Source of the DNA: Roseovarius nitratireducens
Lineage (GTDB): Bacteria > Pseudomonadota > Alphaproteobacteria > Rhodobacterales > Rhodobacteraceae
Reading direction: 5' to 3'
Assembly: GCF_002925845.1 (NCBI RefSeq)
Contig: NZ_PDNI01000015.1
Coordinates: 1-64,000 of the forward strand
Length of the DNA: 64,000 nt
Shown: positions 54,800 through 63,901 of the stretch, piece after piece
How positions within the stretch are numbered: position 1 is the first letter of the stretch
Layout: each line of letters starts with the position of its first letter
Notes under the pieces: model-generated
Database searches by the model: none
The model's input: the letters and a program-made list of their open reading frames with translations, nothing else
What the model was told of the DNA's origin: nothing
Translations under genes and position numbers: made by a program

Positions 54800-55650
54800 A
54801 CGCCCTGAAGCACGCGGCCCTCGTCGACGGGCGATTGCGCGGCGGCGTAGGAGCGGCGGCGCTTGTCCTCGATCATTGCCGCGATCCGCTGCATGGCGAT
54901 GCCCCGCATCAACAGGCTTGCCGGCAGAAAGGCCCATGCGCTCACCGTCCAGATCAGTGTTTGCGGATCGGCCAGCGAGACCGGGCCGATCACCGCCGCA
55001 GCAATCCTGACGATGGCAGGAATGGCAAAGGGCAGCAAGAGCCCCAGCACGAGGTTGAGCACCGCGTCACGGCGCAGCCGGTAGAGGACATCGCCGCCGC
55101 CCGTCGGATCAAACAGCGGCAGGTTGATCCACACGTTGAACGGCCCGCTGCGCGTGGGCCAGCCAAGAAACCGCACGAAGACGACAAAGACCAGCACCAT
55201 GCCGATCGACAGCGCATAGGCCAGCGCCGAGGCCCGGCGCAGCATTCCAGACAGCCCCGCATCGGCCTCCCCCGGCAAGAGCACCACCACCAGCCGGACG
55301 GGCGAGAACGGAAAATCGAGGATATCCGCCAGACGCGCCGCCGCGCCGTTCAGGCTGCCCGAAACGGCGGAGGGCACCACCTGGCCGCGCAACATGATCG
55401 ACAGCGCGACCAGGATCGCGCCAAGCGTGAAGAAGCGCAGCCGGTTATAGGGCGGGGCAAAGCGGAATTCGAGCATGCCGGGATAGCGCGAATTGTATTC
55501 CATCGCCGTAAAGACCGCGGCGAGGAGCGCCAGCACGAGCACAATCTGCGCGGTCCCCCGATGCGTGAACGGAATCAACAACGCCGGCGTCGCCACCAGC
55601 ATGGCCATCAGGAGTGCCCGCGCCAATGCGCCAGGTGTCTGAGAGACCAC
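54796..55650 (-). CDS. Conserved membrane protein of unknown function
   Basis: A 284-residue inner-membrane protein with about seven hydrophobic segments (ALLMAMLVATPALLIPFTH, AQIVLVLALLAAVFTAMEY, FFTLGAILVALSIMLRG, ALSIGMVLVFVVFVRFLGW and others) and a basic cytoplasmic tail (MIEDKRRRSYAAAQ). The start is GTG at 55650. I do not recognise a domain. It is coupled to the EEP-family gene by a 4-base overlap, so the two may act together at the envelope. Confidence 0.75.
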   Translation of the reverse strand: MVSQTPGALARALLMAMLVATPALLIPFTHRGTAQIVLVLALLAAVFTAMEYNSRYPGMLEFRFAPPYNRLRFFTLGAILVALSIMLRGQVVPSAVSGSLNGAAARLADILDFPFSPVRLVVVLLPGEADAGLSGMLRRASALAYALSIGMVLVFVVFVRFLGWPTRSGPFNVWINLPLFDPTGGGDVLYRLRRDAVLNLVLGLLLPFAIPAIVRIAAAVIGPVSLADPQTLIWTVSAWAFLPASLLMRGIAMQRIAAMIEDKRRRSYAAAQSPVDEGRVLQGV

Positions 55651-55965
55651 CGCTCTTTCCCCTTCATCCCGACCGGTCGCGATACGTTGCCGCGCCCTTG
55701 TGTCGTTTTGATCCCACCAAATGTGGCGGGCTGCCTCATTGCTGCCCTATTCTTGCCGCGTTTCCTCTAATGCCGCAAGGCACGGGGGCAGCCAACAAAA
55801 AACATGGGGCAATTTCGTGGCAGGACTGGTGCAGGAATACATCAATGCATCAGAAAATTCTGGCGCGATTCCCGTCGATTACACCATGTTGTGGTCCGCA
55901 GCGGCGCGACCACCACGCACCGCGATCCACCCCGCCGCGCGGCGGGGTGGAACCCGTTAGCCGCA
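55651..55965. other. Intergenic region between membrane-protein gene and leuD
   Basis: It contains a 24-base perfect GC palindrome (55927-55950) just after the leuD stop, probably the leuD terminator although no T run follows. A weak plus-strand open frame (GTG 55817 to 55960) runs into that palindrome and is not called. No other feature is seen. Confidence 0.5.
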
Positions 55966-56571
55966 TCAGACCCAGGGGCGCGCCTGCGTGGCGCGGGCCT
56001 CGAAGGCATCGATCGCGGCGGATTTTTCCAGCGTCAGCCCGATATCGTCGAGCCCTTCGAGCAGGCAATGCTTCTTGAACGCGTCCACCTCGAAGGAAAA
56101 TACCTCGCCATCGGAGGTCGAGACGGTCTGCGCCTCGAGGTCCACCTCGATGCGGGCATTGGCGCCCTTCTCGGCCTCTGTCATCAGCACATCGACCTGT
56201 TCCTGCGGCAGGGCGATGGGCAGGATGCCGTTCTTGAAGCAGTTGCTGTAGAAGATATCCGCATAGGAGGGCGCGATGATGCAGCGGATGCCGAAATCCT
56301 TGATCGCCCAGGGCGCGTGCTCGCGGCTCGACCCGCAGCCGAAATTGTCACCCGCAACGAGGATCTGCGCGTCGCGATATTGCGGCTTGTTGAGCACGAA
56401 ATCGGGGATTTCATTGCCGTCATCGTCATAGCGCATCTCGTCGAAGAGATTGACGCCCAGCCCCGAGCGCTTGATCGTTTTCAGGAACTGCTTGGGGATG
56501 ATCATGTCGGTATCGACATTGATCAGCGGCAGCGGCGCGGCGATGCCGCTGAGTTTTTCGAATTTTTCCAT
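55966..56571 (-). CDS. leuD: 3-isopropylmalate dehydratase small subunit
   Basis: A 201-residue swivelling subunit of isopropylmalate isomerase. Landmarks are [26 protein letters not shown] and the active-site segment [21 protein letters not shown] (each given here in part), then [20 protein letters not shown]. The ATG overlaps the leuC stop by one base (TGATG). Forms a heterodimer with LeuC. Confidence 0.97.
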   Translation of the reverse strand: MEKFEKLSGIAAPLPLINVDTDMIIPKQFLKTIKRSGLGVNLFDEMRYDDDGNEIPDFVLNKPQYRDAQILVAGDNFGCGSSREHAPWAIKDFGIRCIIAPSYADIFYSNCFKNGILPIALPQEQVDVLMTEAEKGANARIEVDLEAQTVSTSDGEVFSFEVDAFKKHCLLEGLDDIGLTLEKSAAIDAFEARATQARPWV

Positions 56572-57974
56572 CACATCATCTCCCGAACATCGGTCAGCCG
56601 ACCGGTCACCGCCGCCGCCGCCGCCATGGCGGGGCTCATCAGGTGGGTGCGCCCGCCGCGGCCCTGGCGGCCTTCGAAATTGCGGTTGGACGTGGCCGCG
56701 CAGCGCTCGCCGGGGCTGAGCTGATCGGGGTTCATGGCGAGGCACATGGAACAGCCCGCAAGCCGCCATTCGAACCCTGCCTCCTTGAAGATATCGGCCA
56801 GGCCCTCTTCCTCGGCCTGTGCCCGCACAAGCCCCGAGCCCGGCACGATCATGGCGCGCAGGCCCTCCTTGATCTTCTTGCCCTTGAGGATTTCGGCAGC
56901 GGCGCGCAGGTCTTCGATGCGGCCATTCGTGCAGGAGCCGATGAACACGGTGTCGATCTCGACCTCGCTCAGCTTCTGCCCCGGCTTCAGCCCCATGTAG
57001 TCGAGCGCGCGTTTCGCCGCGTCGACCTTGCCGCCGGTGAAGCTCGACGGATCGGGCACCTCGGCGGTGATCGGCAACACATCCTCGGGGCTTGTGCCCC
57101 ATGTGACGACCGGCGTGATCTCCTCGCCCTTCAGCGTCACGACCTTGTCCCAATGGGCATCATCGTCGGAATAGAGCGTCTTCCACCACTCCATCGCCAT
57201 TTCCCACTGCGCGCCCTTGGGCGTGTGGGGGCGGCCCTTGATATACTCAAAGGTCACCTCGTCCGGCGCTATCAGGCCCGCACGCGCCCCGCCTTCGATC
57301 GCCATGTTGCACACGGTCATGCGGCCTTCCATCGACAGCGCGCGAATGGCCTCGCCGCAATACTCGATCACGTGGCCGGTGCCGCCCGCGGTGCCGGTGG
57401 CGCCGATCACCGACAGGGTGATGTCCTTGGCGGTCACACCGGGCGAGAGCTTGCCGGTGATCTCCACCTTCATGTTCTTGCCCTTGCGCTGGATCAGCGT
57501 CTGAGTGGCCAGTACGTGCTCCACCTCGCTGGTGCCGATGCCATGCGCCAGCGCGCCGAAGGCGCCGTGCGTGGCGGTGTGGCTGTCGCCGCAGACCACG
57601 GTCATGCCCGGCAGGGTCCAGCCCTGCTCGGGTCCGACGATATGCACGATGCCCTGGCGGATATCGTTCACCGGGTAATAGTTGATGCCGAAATCCTGTG
57701 CGTTCTTGTCCAGCGCCTCCACCTGGATGCGGCTCTCGAGGTTCTCGATCCCCTTCACCCGGTCAGGCGTGGTGGGCACGTTGTGATCGGGCACGGCAAT
57801 GGTCTTTTCCGGCGCACGCACGGCGCGCCCCGCCATGCGCAGCCCTTCGAAGGCCTGCGGGCTGGTGACCTCGTGGACGAGGTGGCGGTCGATATACAGA
57901 AGACAGGTGCCGTCGTCGGCCTCGTGGGCCAGATGGGCATCCCAGATCTTGTCATAGAGTGTCTTGGGGGACAT
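56571..57974 (-). CDS. leuC: 3-isopropylmalate dehydratase large subunit
   Basis: A 467-residue [4Fe-4S] aconitase-family subunit that isomerises 2- to 3-isopropylmalate. The start [16 protein letters not shown] at 57974 follows GGGAGAGG; the longer frame is discarded. Cluster cysteines are in [15 protein letters not shown] and the [12 protein letters not shown] pair; [20 protein letters not shown] is the other family signature. It is followed directly by leuD. About 270 bases upstream have no long gene. Confidence 0.97.
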   Translation of the reverse strand: MSPKTLYDKIWDAHLAHEADDGTCLLYIDRHLVHEVTSPQAFEGLRMAGRAVRAPEKTIAVPDHNVPTTPDRVKGIENLESRIQVEALDKNAQDFGINYYPVNDIRQGIVHIVGPEQGWTLPGMTVVCGDSHTATHGAFGALAHGIGTSEVEHVLATQTLIQRKGKNMKVEITGKLSPGVTAKDITLSVIGATGTAGGTGHVIEYCGEAIRALSMEGRMTVCNMAIEGGARAGLIAPDEVTFEYIKGRPHTPKGAQWEMAMEWWKTLYSDDDAHWDKVVTLKGEEITPVVTWGTSPEDVLPITAEVPDPSSFTGGKVDAAKRALDYMGLKPGQKLSEVEIDTVFIGSCTNGRIEDLRAAAEILKGKKIKEGLRAMIVPGSGLVRAQAEEEGLADIFKEAGFEWRLAGCSMCLAMNPDQLSPGERCAATSNRNFEGRQGRGGRTHLMSPAMAAAAAVTGRLTDVREMM

Positions 57975-58029
57975 GGGTCCTCTCCCGTTGCTGATGGCTG
58001 CGGTCGGATGAAAAGCAGGGCGCGCGCCG

Positions 58030-58116
58030 TCAGAGACGCGCCAGCACAGAGTGCTGCGCACCAAAGAAGCGCCAAGGCAGGCGCGCGCGATCATCCATGT
58101 CGAACACCCGGGTCAT
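58030..58116 (-). CDS. Candidate 28-residue leader ORF upstream of leuC (weak)
   Basis: Within the 268-base leuC upstream region an ATG at 58116 opens [19 protein letters not shown] and closes 56 bases before leuC; a second in-frame ATG lies at 58098. The start is only one base from GAGG, so translation is uncertain. It holds three leucine codons near its end, too few for a classic attenuator peptide. The rest of the region shows a short direct repeat of GGGATATTTGCGG near 58180-58202. Confidence 0.25.
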   Translation of the reverse strand: MTRVFDMDDRARLPWRFFGAQHSVLARL

Positions 58117-58242
58117 GCCTCGCAGATACAGCGCCGCCGCCCCGCTATCAAGAGGCCGCCCGCACGAGGCTTCTCCTGGCCGCAAATATCCCGCAAATAT
58201 CCCGGTGGCAGCGGCCCCCGCTTCCGGGCGCCGCCAGCCCCT

Positions 58243-59307
58243 TCAGGCCGCCTCGTGCCGCAGGATCGCCGCCTCCGACGGACTAAGGCAGCGCCGCGCG
58301 TACCCGCCATAAAGATGCGGCTCCTGCCCCAGATTTGGGTCGAGCGCCAGCAGCCGCGCACGATCCGCCTCGGTGAGCGTCGAGAGCGCTGCGCTCGCAG
58401 GGTGAAAGCTCTCGGTCTCCACGCCGTTGGCCCAGATGATCTCGTGCCCGGGCAGGAGCAGGTGGATATAGGTCACCTCGCGCGATGCCAGGTCGACGGC
58501 AACGCTGTCGTTGTTGATGAGATCGCGCGCCATCACCAGCACCTCGGGCGTGTTGAACAGCGACCGCGCCACCTCGCCGCGCACCAGCATGCGATGCTCG
58601 GGACTCACCAGCAGCGTGGCGTCGGGCACGTCGCTTCCCAGCGCGCCCGCGCGCACCCGCACCGGGCGCAGCCGTGGCATCGCGAAGAGCCGCGCCCCCG
58701 TCATGCGGCGGCTTCCGACCCAGCGGATATCCTGCACGCCGCTGTCACGGGTCTGCACCCGGTCGCCCTCGCGCAGGTCCTCGACCAGTCGCGGGCCCTC
58801 GGGTGTCGCGATCCTTGTGCCGGGGGTGAAACAGATCACGCCGCCCGATGCCGGGCTTGTCGCCGCGCCCTGCATGCCGTCAAGCGAATGATGCACCACC
58901 CACATCTCTGTGCGCTGCGGCGGGAACTCGTCGAGAAACATCAGCAGGGGCTGCGCGCTACCCTCGACCTCGATCACCGTGACCGTGTAACTGCGCAGCC
59001 CGTCGGTGACCACGAAGCCCAGGTCGCTCATCGGATCGTCTACCTCGATGCGCTCCAGGTCGCGCCGCCCGCTGATCGCCGCGCCGACCAGCCGCCGCAC
59101 CATCCGAGCCGCGCGCCTGCGCTGCACGACCTCACCCTGCGCCATGTCCAGTCGCAACACGTTGGGCGCGCCGTCCACGCGGACCGCCTCGCCCTGCCAG
59201 GACCATGTCATCCCGACAGACATGGCCTGCGGCGGTAATGCGCGCTGACCATCCAGTTCCGTTTGCGACCAGGAGATGACGAACGTGCCACGAAAGCCCG
59301 TTCCCAT
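58243..59307 (-). CDS. Hint-domain (hedgehog/intein-type) protein
   Basis: A 354-residue protein. An N-terminal region of about 155 residues of unknown fold is followed by a Hint domain of the Hint_2 type that is widespread in roseobacters: it starts at C159 in GGVICFTPGTRIATPEG, continues with LVEDLREGDRVQTRDSG, LLVSPEHRMLVRG and VTYIHLLLPGHEIIWANGVETESFHP. Such domains can self-process at their first cysteine, and the same Cys and the TxxH-like SPEHRM site are present. Many relatives carry RTX repeats and are secreted; none are seen here. Role unknown. Confidence 0.85.
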   Translation of the reverse strand: MGTGFRGTFVISWSQTELDGQRALPPQAMSVGMTWSWQGEAVRVDGAPNVLRLDMAQGEVVQRRRAARMVRRLVGAAISGRRDLERIEVDDPMSDLGFVVTDGLRSYTVTVIEVEGSAQPLLMFLDEFPPQRTEMWVVHHSLDGMQGAATSPASGGVICFTPGTRIATPEGPRLVEDLREGDRVQTRDSGVQDIRWVGSRRMTGARLFAMPRLRPVRVRAGALGSDVPDATLLVSPEHRMLVRGEVARSLFNTPEVLVMARDLINNDSVAVDLASREVTYIHLLLPGHEIIWANGVETESFHPASAALSTLTEADRARLLALDPNLGQEPHLYGGYARRCLSPSEAAILRHEAA

Positions 59308-59390
59308 GCCTGATACCTGCCTCTCGTCTTTTTTTATTGGCTCGACAGTAGCAAATCCGATTCGCCCTGCAAACCCGGGTTTGCAAATTT

Positions 59391-60305
59391 TTAGAAACGC
59401 AGCCGAAATTGCAGCGATCCAACCACCTGTCCCTCGCGCTGCCCCTCGAATTCCTCGCCGAGCCAGGTCACGCCGTAGAAGACCGCGCCGCCGCCCTGCC
59501 CTTCCCAGTGGACCCCGCCGCGCACCCGCGTGCGCGTCTCCTCGACCTGAACGCCGCTGCGCGACGGCAGCAATTCGCTGTCCTCGACATGGGCGATATC
59601 GGCCCCGAGGATGAAGGCATAGCCGGGCGCATCCTCGCGCACCACCCGGTAGCGCTGGCCGGTCACAGGCTCGCGCACCAGCAGCTCGCCCCGAGTGAGG
59701 CTGCCGATGGTGATGTCGGCCCCTGCGCGTACCAGTGTCTCGATCCCGACCCGCGCCTCGGCAAAGGGCCGCAGCCGCACGGCCCCCAGATCGAAGCTGC
59801 GCCCCGCCTCGACCACGGCGGTGGGGTGAAACCCATCGCTCACCTGGTTGCGCCGCACGCCTGCGGACAGATCGTCGCCGCCCACGATGTCGTGAAGAAA
59901 GCCCTGGAAATCGTCCAGCCCTGTCTGTGAACCGGTCACCACGAGATCCGCGCCCACCGCGTATTCCATACCTGCGCGCGCAACGTGGCTGTGCAGCCCG
60001 AGGCTCAGCGCCCCGGCAAAGGGGCGATCCCCCGGCGCCGGGGTCGACACATTGTCGGGCGCGATGATCTCGCCATTGAAGCGAAGCTCCAGCATCTCGC
60101 CCAGCCGTGCGGGCGCCGTTCCGTTCCAGCCCGGCGCGTAAACGCGGCTCGACGCGACAGACCCGCTGCGCCAGCGATCATGCCCGTCGCCGATAATGTC
60201 ATTGGTGAATACAAGGCCATAGCCGACGCGATAGCGGCCCTCCGCCTGCGCAGCCCCCGTCACGACAAGGCAAACCCCGAGGGCCCATGCAAAAAGACGC
60301 ACCAT
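59391..60305 (-). CDS. LpxR-like lipid A deacylase family outer-membrane protein
   Basis: A 304-residue outer-membrane beta-barrel protein of the DUF2219/LpxR family. A signal peptide (MVRLFAWALGVCLVVTGAAQA) precedes a body of alternating amphipathic strands that ends in the aromatic barrel terminus FRLRF. The LpxR-type start of the mature barrel is visible as FTNDIIGDGHDRWRSGS (N35, D36 and nearby serines). In Salmonella LpxR removes the 3'-acyloxyacyl chain of lipid A; whether this homologue is active is not proven, since the key histidine cannot be assigned with certainty. Start at 60305 gives the signal peptide. Confidence 0.8.
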   Translation of the reverse strand: MVRLFAWALGVCLVVTGAAQAEGRYRVGYGLVFTNDIIGDGHDRWRSGSVASSRVYAPGWNGTAPARLGEMLELRFNGEIIAPDNVSTPAPGDRPFAGALSLGLHSHVARAGMEYAVGADLVVTGSQTGLDDFQGFLHDIVGGDDLSAGVRRNQVSDGFHPTAVVEAGRSFDLGAVRLRPFAEARVGIETLVRAGADITIGSLTRGELLVREPVTGQRYRVVREDAPGYAFILGADIAHVEDSELLPSRSGVQVEETRTRVRGGVHWEGQGGGAVFYGVTWLGEEFEGQREGQVVGSLQFRLRF

Positions 60306-60438
60306 CGCGCGTGCTCCTATCCGATGCCCCCCCGGGCAAGACAAGGTGTAGCACCGACACAGGGCCGTATTCCAGCGAAACCGTGGCATGGAGGGGGCAA
60401 TTCGAAGCGACGTGAGCATCCGCACAGCGTGGTCGCGC

Positions 60439-61794
60439 CTACTCTTCCGGGCTTTCCTCTGCGTCCTCCTGCAAGGCTGCAACGCTTACATCTGAGGAGG
60501 ACGGACGGTCTGGCTTGATACGTGGCGCGGGCTTGCGCCATTCAGAAAGATTCTGGCCGATCTCTCGGTAGAACAATGGCACCACATCCTCCAACTCCTT
60601 TATGAAATTTGTCTGCTGTGTAAACTTTCCACCAAGCCGACGCGCCATAAAGACGTGAAACTTTAGGACCTGAAGCCCTGCTTTTTCCTTTTCGCAAATA
60701 CCGGGATCGGCCATTAACTCCGCAACAGAAAATTGCGTCGACTCACTCCGCCCAGGCCAACTCAACCTTACAAATAGCTCATCTGTCTTCTCGGACTTAA
60801 GTTGCCTCAACAGCCAATTGACCCGTGCCTTTGACGAAACGCGATCTTCAGGCGCTCTCAAAGTCATGCCAATGTCGATTGTTCGCCGCGCAATATCGGC
60901 AACGACTTCAAGTGGTGCGGCAGCATCCGGTATGCGTAGCGTTGTCTTGAGTTGACAGGTGTCCCTGAGCGCGCTCAATTCACCCTTTCGTCGTTCAAGC
61001 GGATCGTTGCGATGCTTTTTGGGCAGCTTTTCCTCAACCAGTGTCTCGGTTTGTCTGCTTAGAATGAGGGAAAGATCGCGTGTTTCCTGATGCCACGCAT
61101 CGAGCACCACGATGGCTTCATTTGACTTCGCAGGAATCTTTCCGCCCGCCGATACAAGGCGATTTATCTCGCTCCATTCAGGCGGCATGCGGTCAAATCC
61201 CTTAACGCCTGCGCTTTCATGGGTCAGAAACCGACGCAATTCGTTCAAGAGAAGTTCTTGATCTTCGTCCGCCACACCTTCCTTGTTCAACAACAGGTCG
61301 ATGATGGTCAAAACAGACATCCATGACCAATGGTAAACCGGTATCTTCGAGCGGCTTTTGCGCACTTCCTCCAAGGGATGATTGGATGGCGTCGTAGCGA
61401 ATTGATTAGAAATCGTGATGACGCAATCTATACCCTGTTCCTTTGCAATCTCGCGATATTTCTCAACTTGCTCGAAGCCAAGTTCGGCATTTCCGATTTT
61501 GGCTTCAACCAACGCGCGCCATTCCTTGGAGCCGTTTTGAACAACGATCAGCCCATCGGGACGGTCCTTGACCTTGGTTTTCTCGTTCCTGAAAACAATC
61601 TCCGTGAACGTCTCAAGCCTTGACCGCTTGCCAACACGCTGCCCGACAGTGGTCAGGAGTTCCGCTCCGAATTCCTCCACCTTGGAAATGCAGGCTAAAA
61701 AGATTGACGTCGTCCGCCCCTCTTTTGAAGTGGTCGCGAGAACAGGAAATAGCCGCGCGACCTCCCCCTGCGCGAGATAGTTAGGACGTTCCAT
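60439..61794 (-). CDS. Uncharacterised PD-(D/E)XK-nuclease-like protein
   Basis: A 451-residue soluble protein. The start MERPNYLAQGEVARLFPVLA at 61794 follows GGAGGG. Near the N-terminus it has a PD-(D/E)XK core: E65 (ETFTEIVF), P79-D80 (KDRPDGLIVV) and E97-x-K99 (ALVEAKIG), then Q109-Y113 in a following helix. That is a complete set of nuclease residues. The rest is helical, with a conserved-looking block HPLEEVRKSRSKIPVYHWSW and an acidic, proline-rich tail. I recall similar unnamed proteins in unrelated bacteria. The gene is AT-richer than its surroundings and stands alone, which fits an acquired defence or DNA-processing gene, but no function is known. Confidence 0.72.
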   Translation of the reverse strand: MERPNYLAQGEVARLFPVLATTSKEGRTTSIFLACISKVEEFGAELLTTVGQRVGKRSRLETFTEIVFRNEKTKVKDRPDGLIVVQNGSKEWRALVEAKIGNAELGFEQVEKYREIAKEQGIDCVITISNQFATTPSNHPLEEVRKSRSKIPVYHWSWMSVLTIIDLLLNKEGVADEDQELLLNELRRFLTHESAGVKGFDRMPPEWSEINRLVSAGGKIPAKSNEAIVVLDAWHQETRDLSLILSRQTETLVEEKLPKKHRNDPLERRKGELSALRDTCQLKTTLRIPDAAAPLEVVADIARRTIDIGMTLRAPEDRVSSKARVNWLLRQLKSEKTDELFVRLSWPGRSESTQFSVAELMADPGICEKEKAGLQVLKFHVFMARRLGGKFTQQTNFIKELEDVVPLFYREIGQNLSEWRKPAPRIKPDRPSSSDVSVAALQEDAEESPEE

Positions 61795-61946
61795 CCGTGA
61801 TCCCTCCAACTTCGTCGAAAGACTAGACGGATGGGTATTCATCATTCAACTAAAAATGGTAGGCCTTTTCCCGCTACCGATGCGCGCCCCGTGATCCTCG
61901 AACCTGGCCCGAGAGCCTCCCGACGCCCGCGCTCGACCCGAAGAGT

Positions 61947-61964
61947 TCCCCGCTTTCGCGGGGA
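61947..61964 (-). terminator. Hairpin after the GNAT gene
   Basis: A 7-bp stem with loop TTTC/GAAA lies just after the last gene of the 62-64 kb cluster. The T run is weak, so termination is plausible but not certain. Confidence 0.45.
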
Positions 61965-61976
61965 TGGCGGGAGCGA

Positions 61977-62561
61977 TCACAGCGCCCGCATCCAGAATTG
62001 CAGATCGTGGTCGGTCTCGGTCGTCCGGTCGATATCCTTCCAACGGAACTTCGCCACCGCCCCCGTGACCGGCGCATAGCCACGCTTGCGCCAAAAGGCG
62101 TCGAGCGGGCGATAGCCCTCGGGGCGCAGGGGATGATCCACCGGGCGCACCACCCCGCAGAACGCGCAATGCGTCCGGCCAAGGGTGCGGGCATGCGCCT
62201 CGCGCGCGTCAAAGAAACGGTGCCCGACCCCCTGCCCGCGATACTCGGGCAACAGAACGCTCTCGGCGCAGTAGAATATCTGCGTGAGCGGCACGCCACA
62301 GCCCGCCAGAGCCGCGCCGAAATCATCGGCGTGGTCCTCCATCGGGGTGCCGGTCGCCGCGCCCACCAGCCGATCGCCATCCCAGGCCCCCACGAGGATC
62401 GCGTCGTCGCTGTCGCGATAGACCTGAAGATAGCTTTCCTCGTAGGCGAGATCACCGTCATAGAGATAGGGAAAGGCGCGAAATACCTCGATCCGCAGCC
62501 GCGCCACCCCGGGCAGCGCCTCGGCCAGCGCCGCGCCCGTGAGCCGCGCCACCCGGATCAT
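61977..62561 (-). CDS. GNAT family N-acetyltransferase
   Basis: A 194-residue acetyltransferase. The start MIRVARLTGAALAEALPGVA at 62561 overlaps the upstream stop (ATGA). The acetyl-CoA-binding turn is LLPEYRGQGVGHRFFDAREA, followed by CAFCGVVRPVDHPLRPEGYR and the AFWRKRGYAPVTG end. It is the last of four closely packed genes. The substrate is unknown. Confidence 0.87.
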   Translation of the reverse strand: MIRVARLTGAALAEALPGVARLRIEVFRAFPYLYDGDLAYEESYLQVYRDSDDAILVGAWDGDRLVGAATGTPMEDHADDFGAALAGCGVPLTQIFYCAESVLLPEYRGQGVGHRFFDAREAHARTLGRTHCAFCGVVRPVDHPLRPEGYRPLDAFWRKRGYAPVTGAVAKFRWKDIDRTTETDHDLQFWMRAL

Positions 62562-62953
62562 GCCGAGACCTGCCGCATCCAGTCGGCGAGGTTGTAATAG
62601 GTCACCACCCGCGTGATGTGCCCGTCCTTGAGCGAAAAGAACGAACCGGCAGGCAGCCGGTAGGTCTGCCCCCGCGCCTCGGGCAGGCCTTCGTCCGTTG
62701 CCAGATAGGTGCCGTTGACGATGTATTCGGCCGCCGCCCGCGTCCCGTCTTCGGCCTCGAAGATGACCATGTCGGTCAATTCCTCGCGGTAGCAGCGGCT
62801 CATGTGGTCGCAAAAGGCGCGAAAGGCATCCTTGCCGGTGCGTACCTGCCCCTCGTTCACGAAATGGCGCACGTCGTCGCTCAGGCAGGCGAGCATTCCC
62901 TCGACGTCGCCGTGGTTGAAAGCCTCGAAATAGGCGCGCACGGTTTCGCTCAT
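62558..62953 (-). CDS. SnoaL/ketosteroid-isomerase-like (NTF2 fold) protein
   Basis: A 131-residue NTF2-fold protein close to the 'ketosteroid isomerase-related' family: MSETVRAYFEAFNHGDVEGM at the start, then LSDDVRHFVNEGQVRTGKDA, AAEYIVNGTYLATDEG and the end ITRVVTYYNLADWMRQ. The fold forms a small-molecule pocket. Its start and stop overlap both neighbours (ATGA on each side), so it is translated with the phosphatase and the acetyltransferase. Confidence 0.87.
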   Translation of the reverse strand: MSETVRAYFEAFNHGDVEGMLACLSDDVRHFVNEGQVRTGKDAFRAFCDHMSRCYREELTDMVIFEAEDGTRAAAEYIVNGTYLATDEGLPEARGQTYRLPAGSFFSLKDGHITRVVTYYNLADWMRQVSA

Positions 62954-63417
62954 GCGGTCTCCTCCTCGTCGGGCGGCCCCCATCGCTCGGTCAGGTGGCC
63001 GACGATCTGGTCGCGGGTCTTGCGATACGCTTCGAGCCGCGCCTCGCGGGTTTGCGCAAGCCCGGTTGGGTCCATGATCGGCCAGTAAACGACATCGAGG
63101 TGAAAAAACCGTGTGAGATCGAGCGCGCGGCGCTGGCTTGCCGGGCTCAGCGCGACGATGAGATCGAAGGACGACAGATCGTCGCCCCACTGCTCCATCT
63201 CGTCAAAGCTGCGCGTGCGGTGGCGTTCCAGCTCGACCCCGATCTCGCGGCACACGGCGATCGCGAAACCGTCGATATCCATGTCGCTCTTGACACCCGC
63301 CGATTGCACGTAGGTCTCGGTGCCGTAGAATTTCTTCATGATGCCCTCGGCCATCGGCGAGCGCACGGCGTTGTGATCGCAGCAGAACAGCACCGATTGC
63401 GGCAAGGGCGCTGGCAT
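62950..63417 (-). CDS. Low-molecular-weight phosphotyrosine phosphatase-like protein
   Basis: A 155-residue cytoplasmic protein of the LMW-PTP/ArsC-thioredoxin family. The P-loop is at the N-terminus: C13-x5-R19 in FCCDHNAVRSPMAEG. The general-acid region reads VVYWPIMDPTGLAQ. A second cysteine (C12) precedes the catalytic one, and the loop residues DHNAV differ from the classic LGNIC type, so the substrate may be unusual. The start MPAPLPQSVLFCC at 63417 replaces a long shadow. It begins four bases after the UPF0262 gene. Confidence 0.88.
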   Translation of the reverse strand: MPAPLPQSVLFCCDHNAVRSPMAEGIMKKFYGTETYVQSAGVKSDMDIDGFAIAVCREIGVELERHRTRSFDEMEQWGDDLSSFDLIVALSPASQRRALDLTRFFHLDVVYWPIMDPTGLAQTREARLEAYRKTRDQIVGHLTERWGPPDEEETA

Positions 63418-63421
63418 CCGC

Positions 63422-63901
63422 TCAGCCTCCGTGATGCAACACACAGATGAGCGTAAAGAGGCGGCGCGCGGTGTCGGAATCGACCTCCGCCTTGCCCTCC
63501 AGCCGTTCGGCCAGCACGCGCGCCCCCTCGTTGTGGATGCCGCGCCGCGCCATGTCGATGGTTTCGATCTGGGAGGGGGGCATGTTCTTGACCGCGTCGA
63601 AATAGCTCTCGCAGATGGCCCAGTAATCCTTGACCACCTGCCGGAACGGCGACAGCGACAGGTGAAACTCGGCCGCCGGTTCACCATCCTTGGTGCGGAT
63701 GTCGAAGACCAGCCGCTTTTCACGGATCGCGAGCCCTACGCGATAGGGACCATCGGGCACGACCCGGTCATCGCGCACCGGCAGGGCAAAGCTGTTTTCC
63801 TCGATGAGGTCATACATCGCCACCTTGCGTTCCTGCTCGATCTCGGGCGTGGGCGGCGGCAGGTTGGCGTCATCCAACTCGATATGGCAAATCCGGCTCA
63901 T
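63422..63901 (-). CDS. UPF0262 family protein
   Basis: A 159-residue cytoplasmic protein of unknown function that is restricted largely to alphaproteobacteria. The start MSRICHIELDDANLPPPTPE and the body (ERKVAMYDLIEENSFALPV, RLVFDIRTKDGEPAAEFHLS, SPFRQVVKDYWAICESYFDA, DMARRGIHNEGARVL) match the family. In relatives I remember it next to hisD and the low-Mr phosphatase gene, as here on the phosphatase side. The 99 bases between it and the window edge hold no gene I can support. Confidence 0.9.
   Translation of the reverse strand: MSRICHIELDDANLPPPTPEIEQERKVAMYDLIEENSFALPVRDDRVVPDGPYRVGLAIREKRLVFDIRTKDGEPAAEFHLSLSPFRQVVKDYWAICESYFDAVKNMPPSQIETIDMARRGIHNEGARVLAERLEGKAEVDSDTARRLFTLICVLHHGG

Noticed and set aside
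55817-55960. Possible 47-codon plus-strand gene before leuD
   Set aside because: Weak GTG start, no good ribosome-binding site, and its end runs through the palindrome that probably terminates leuD.
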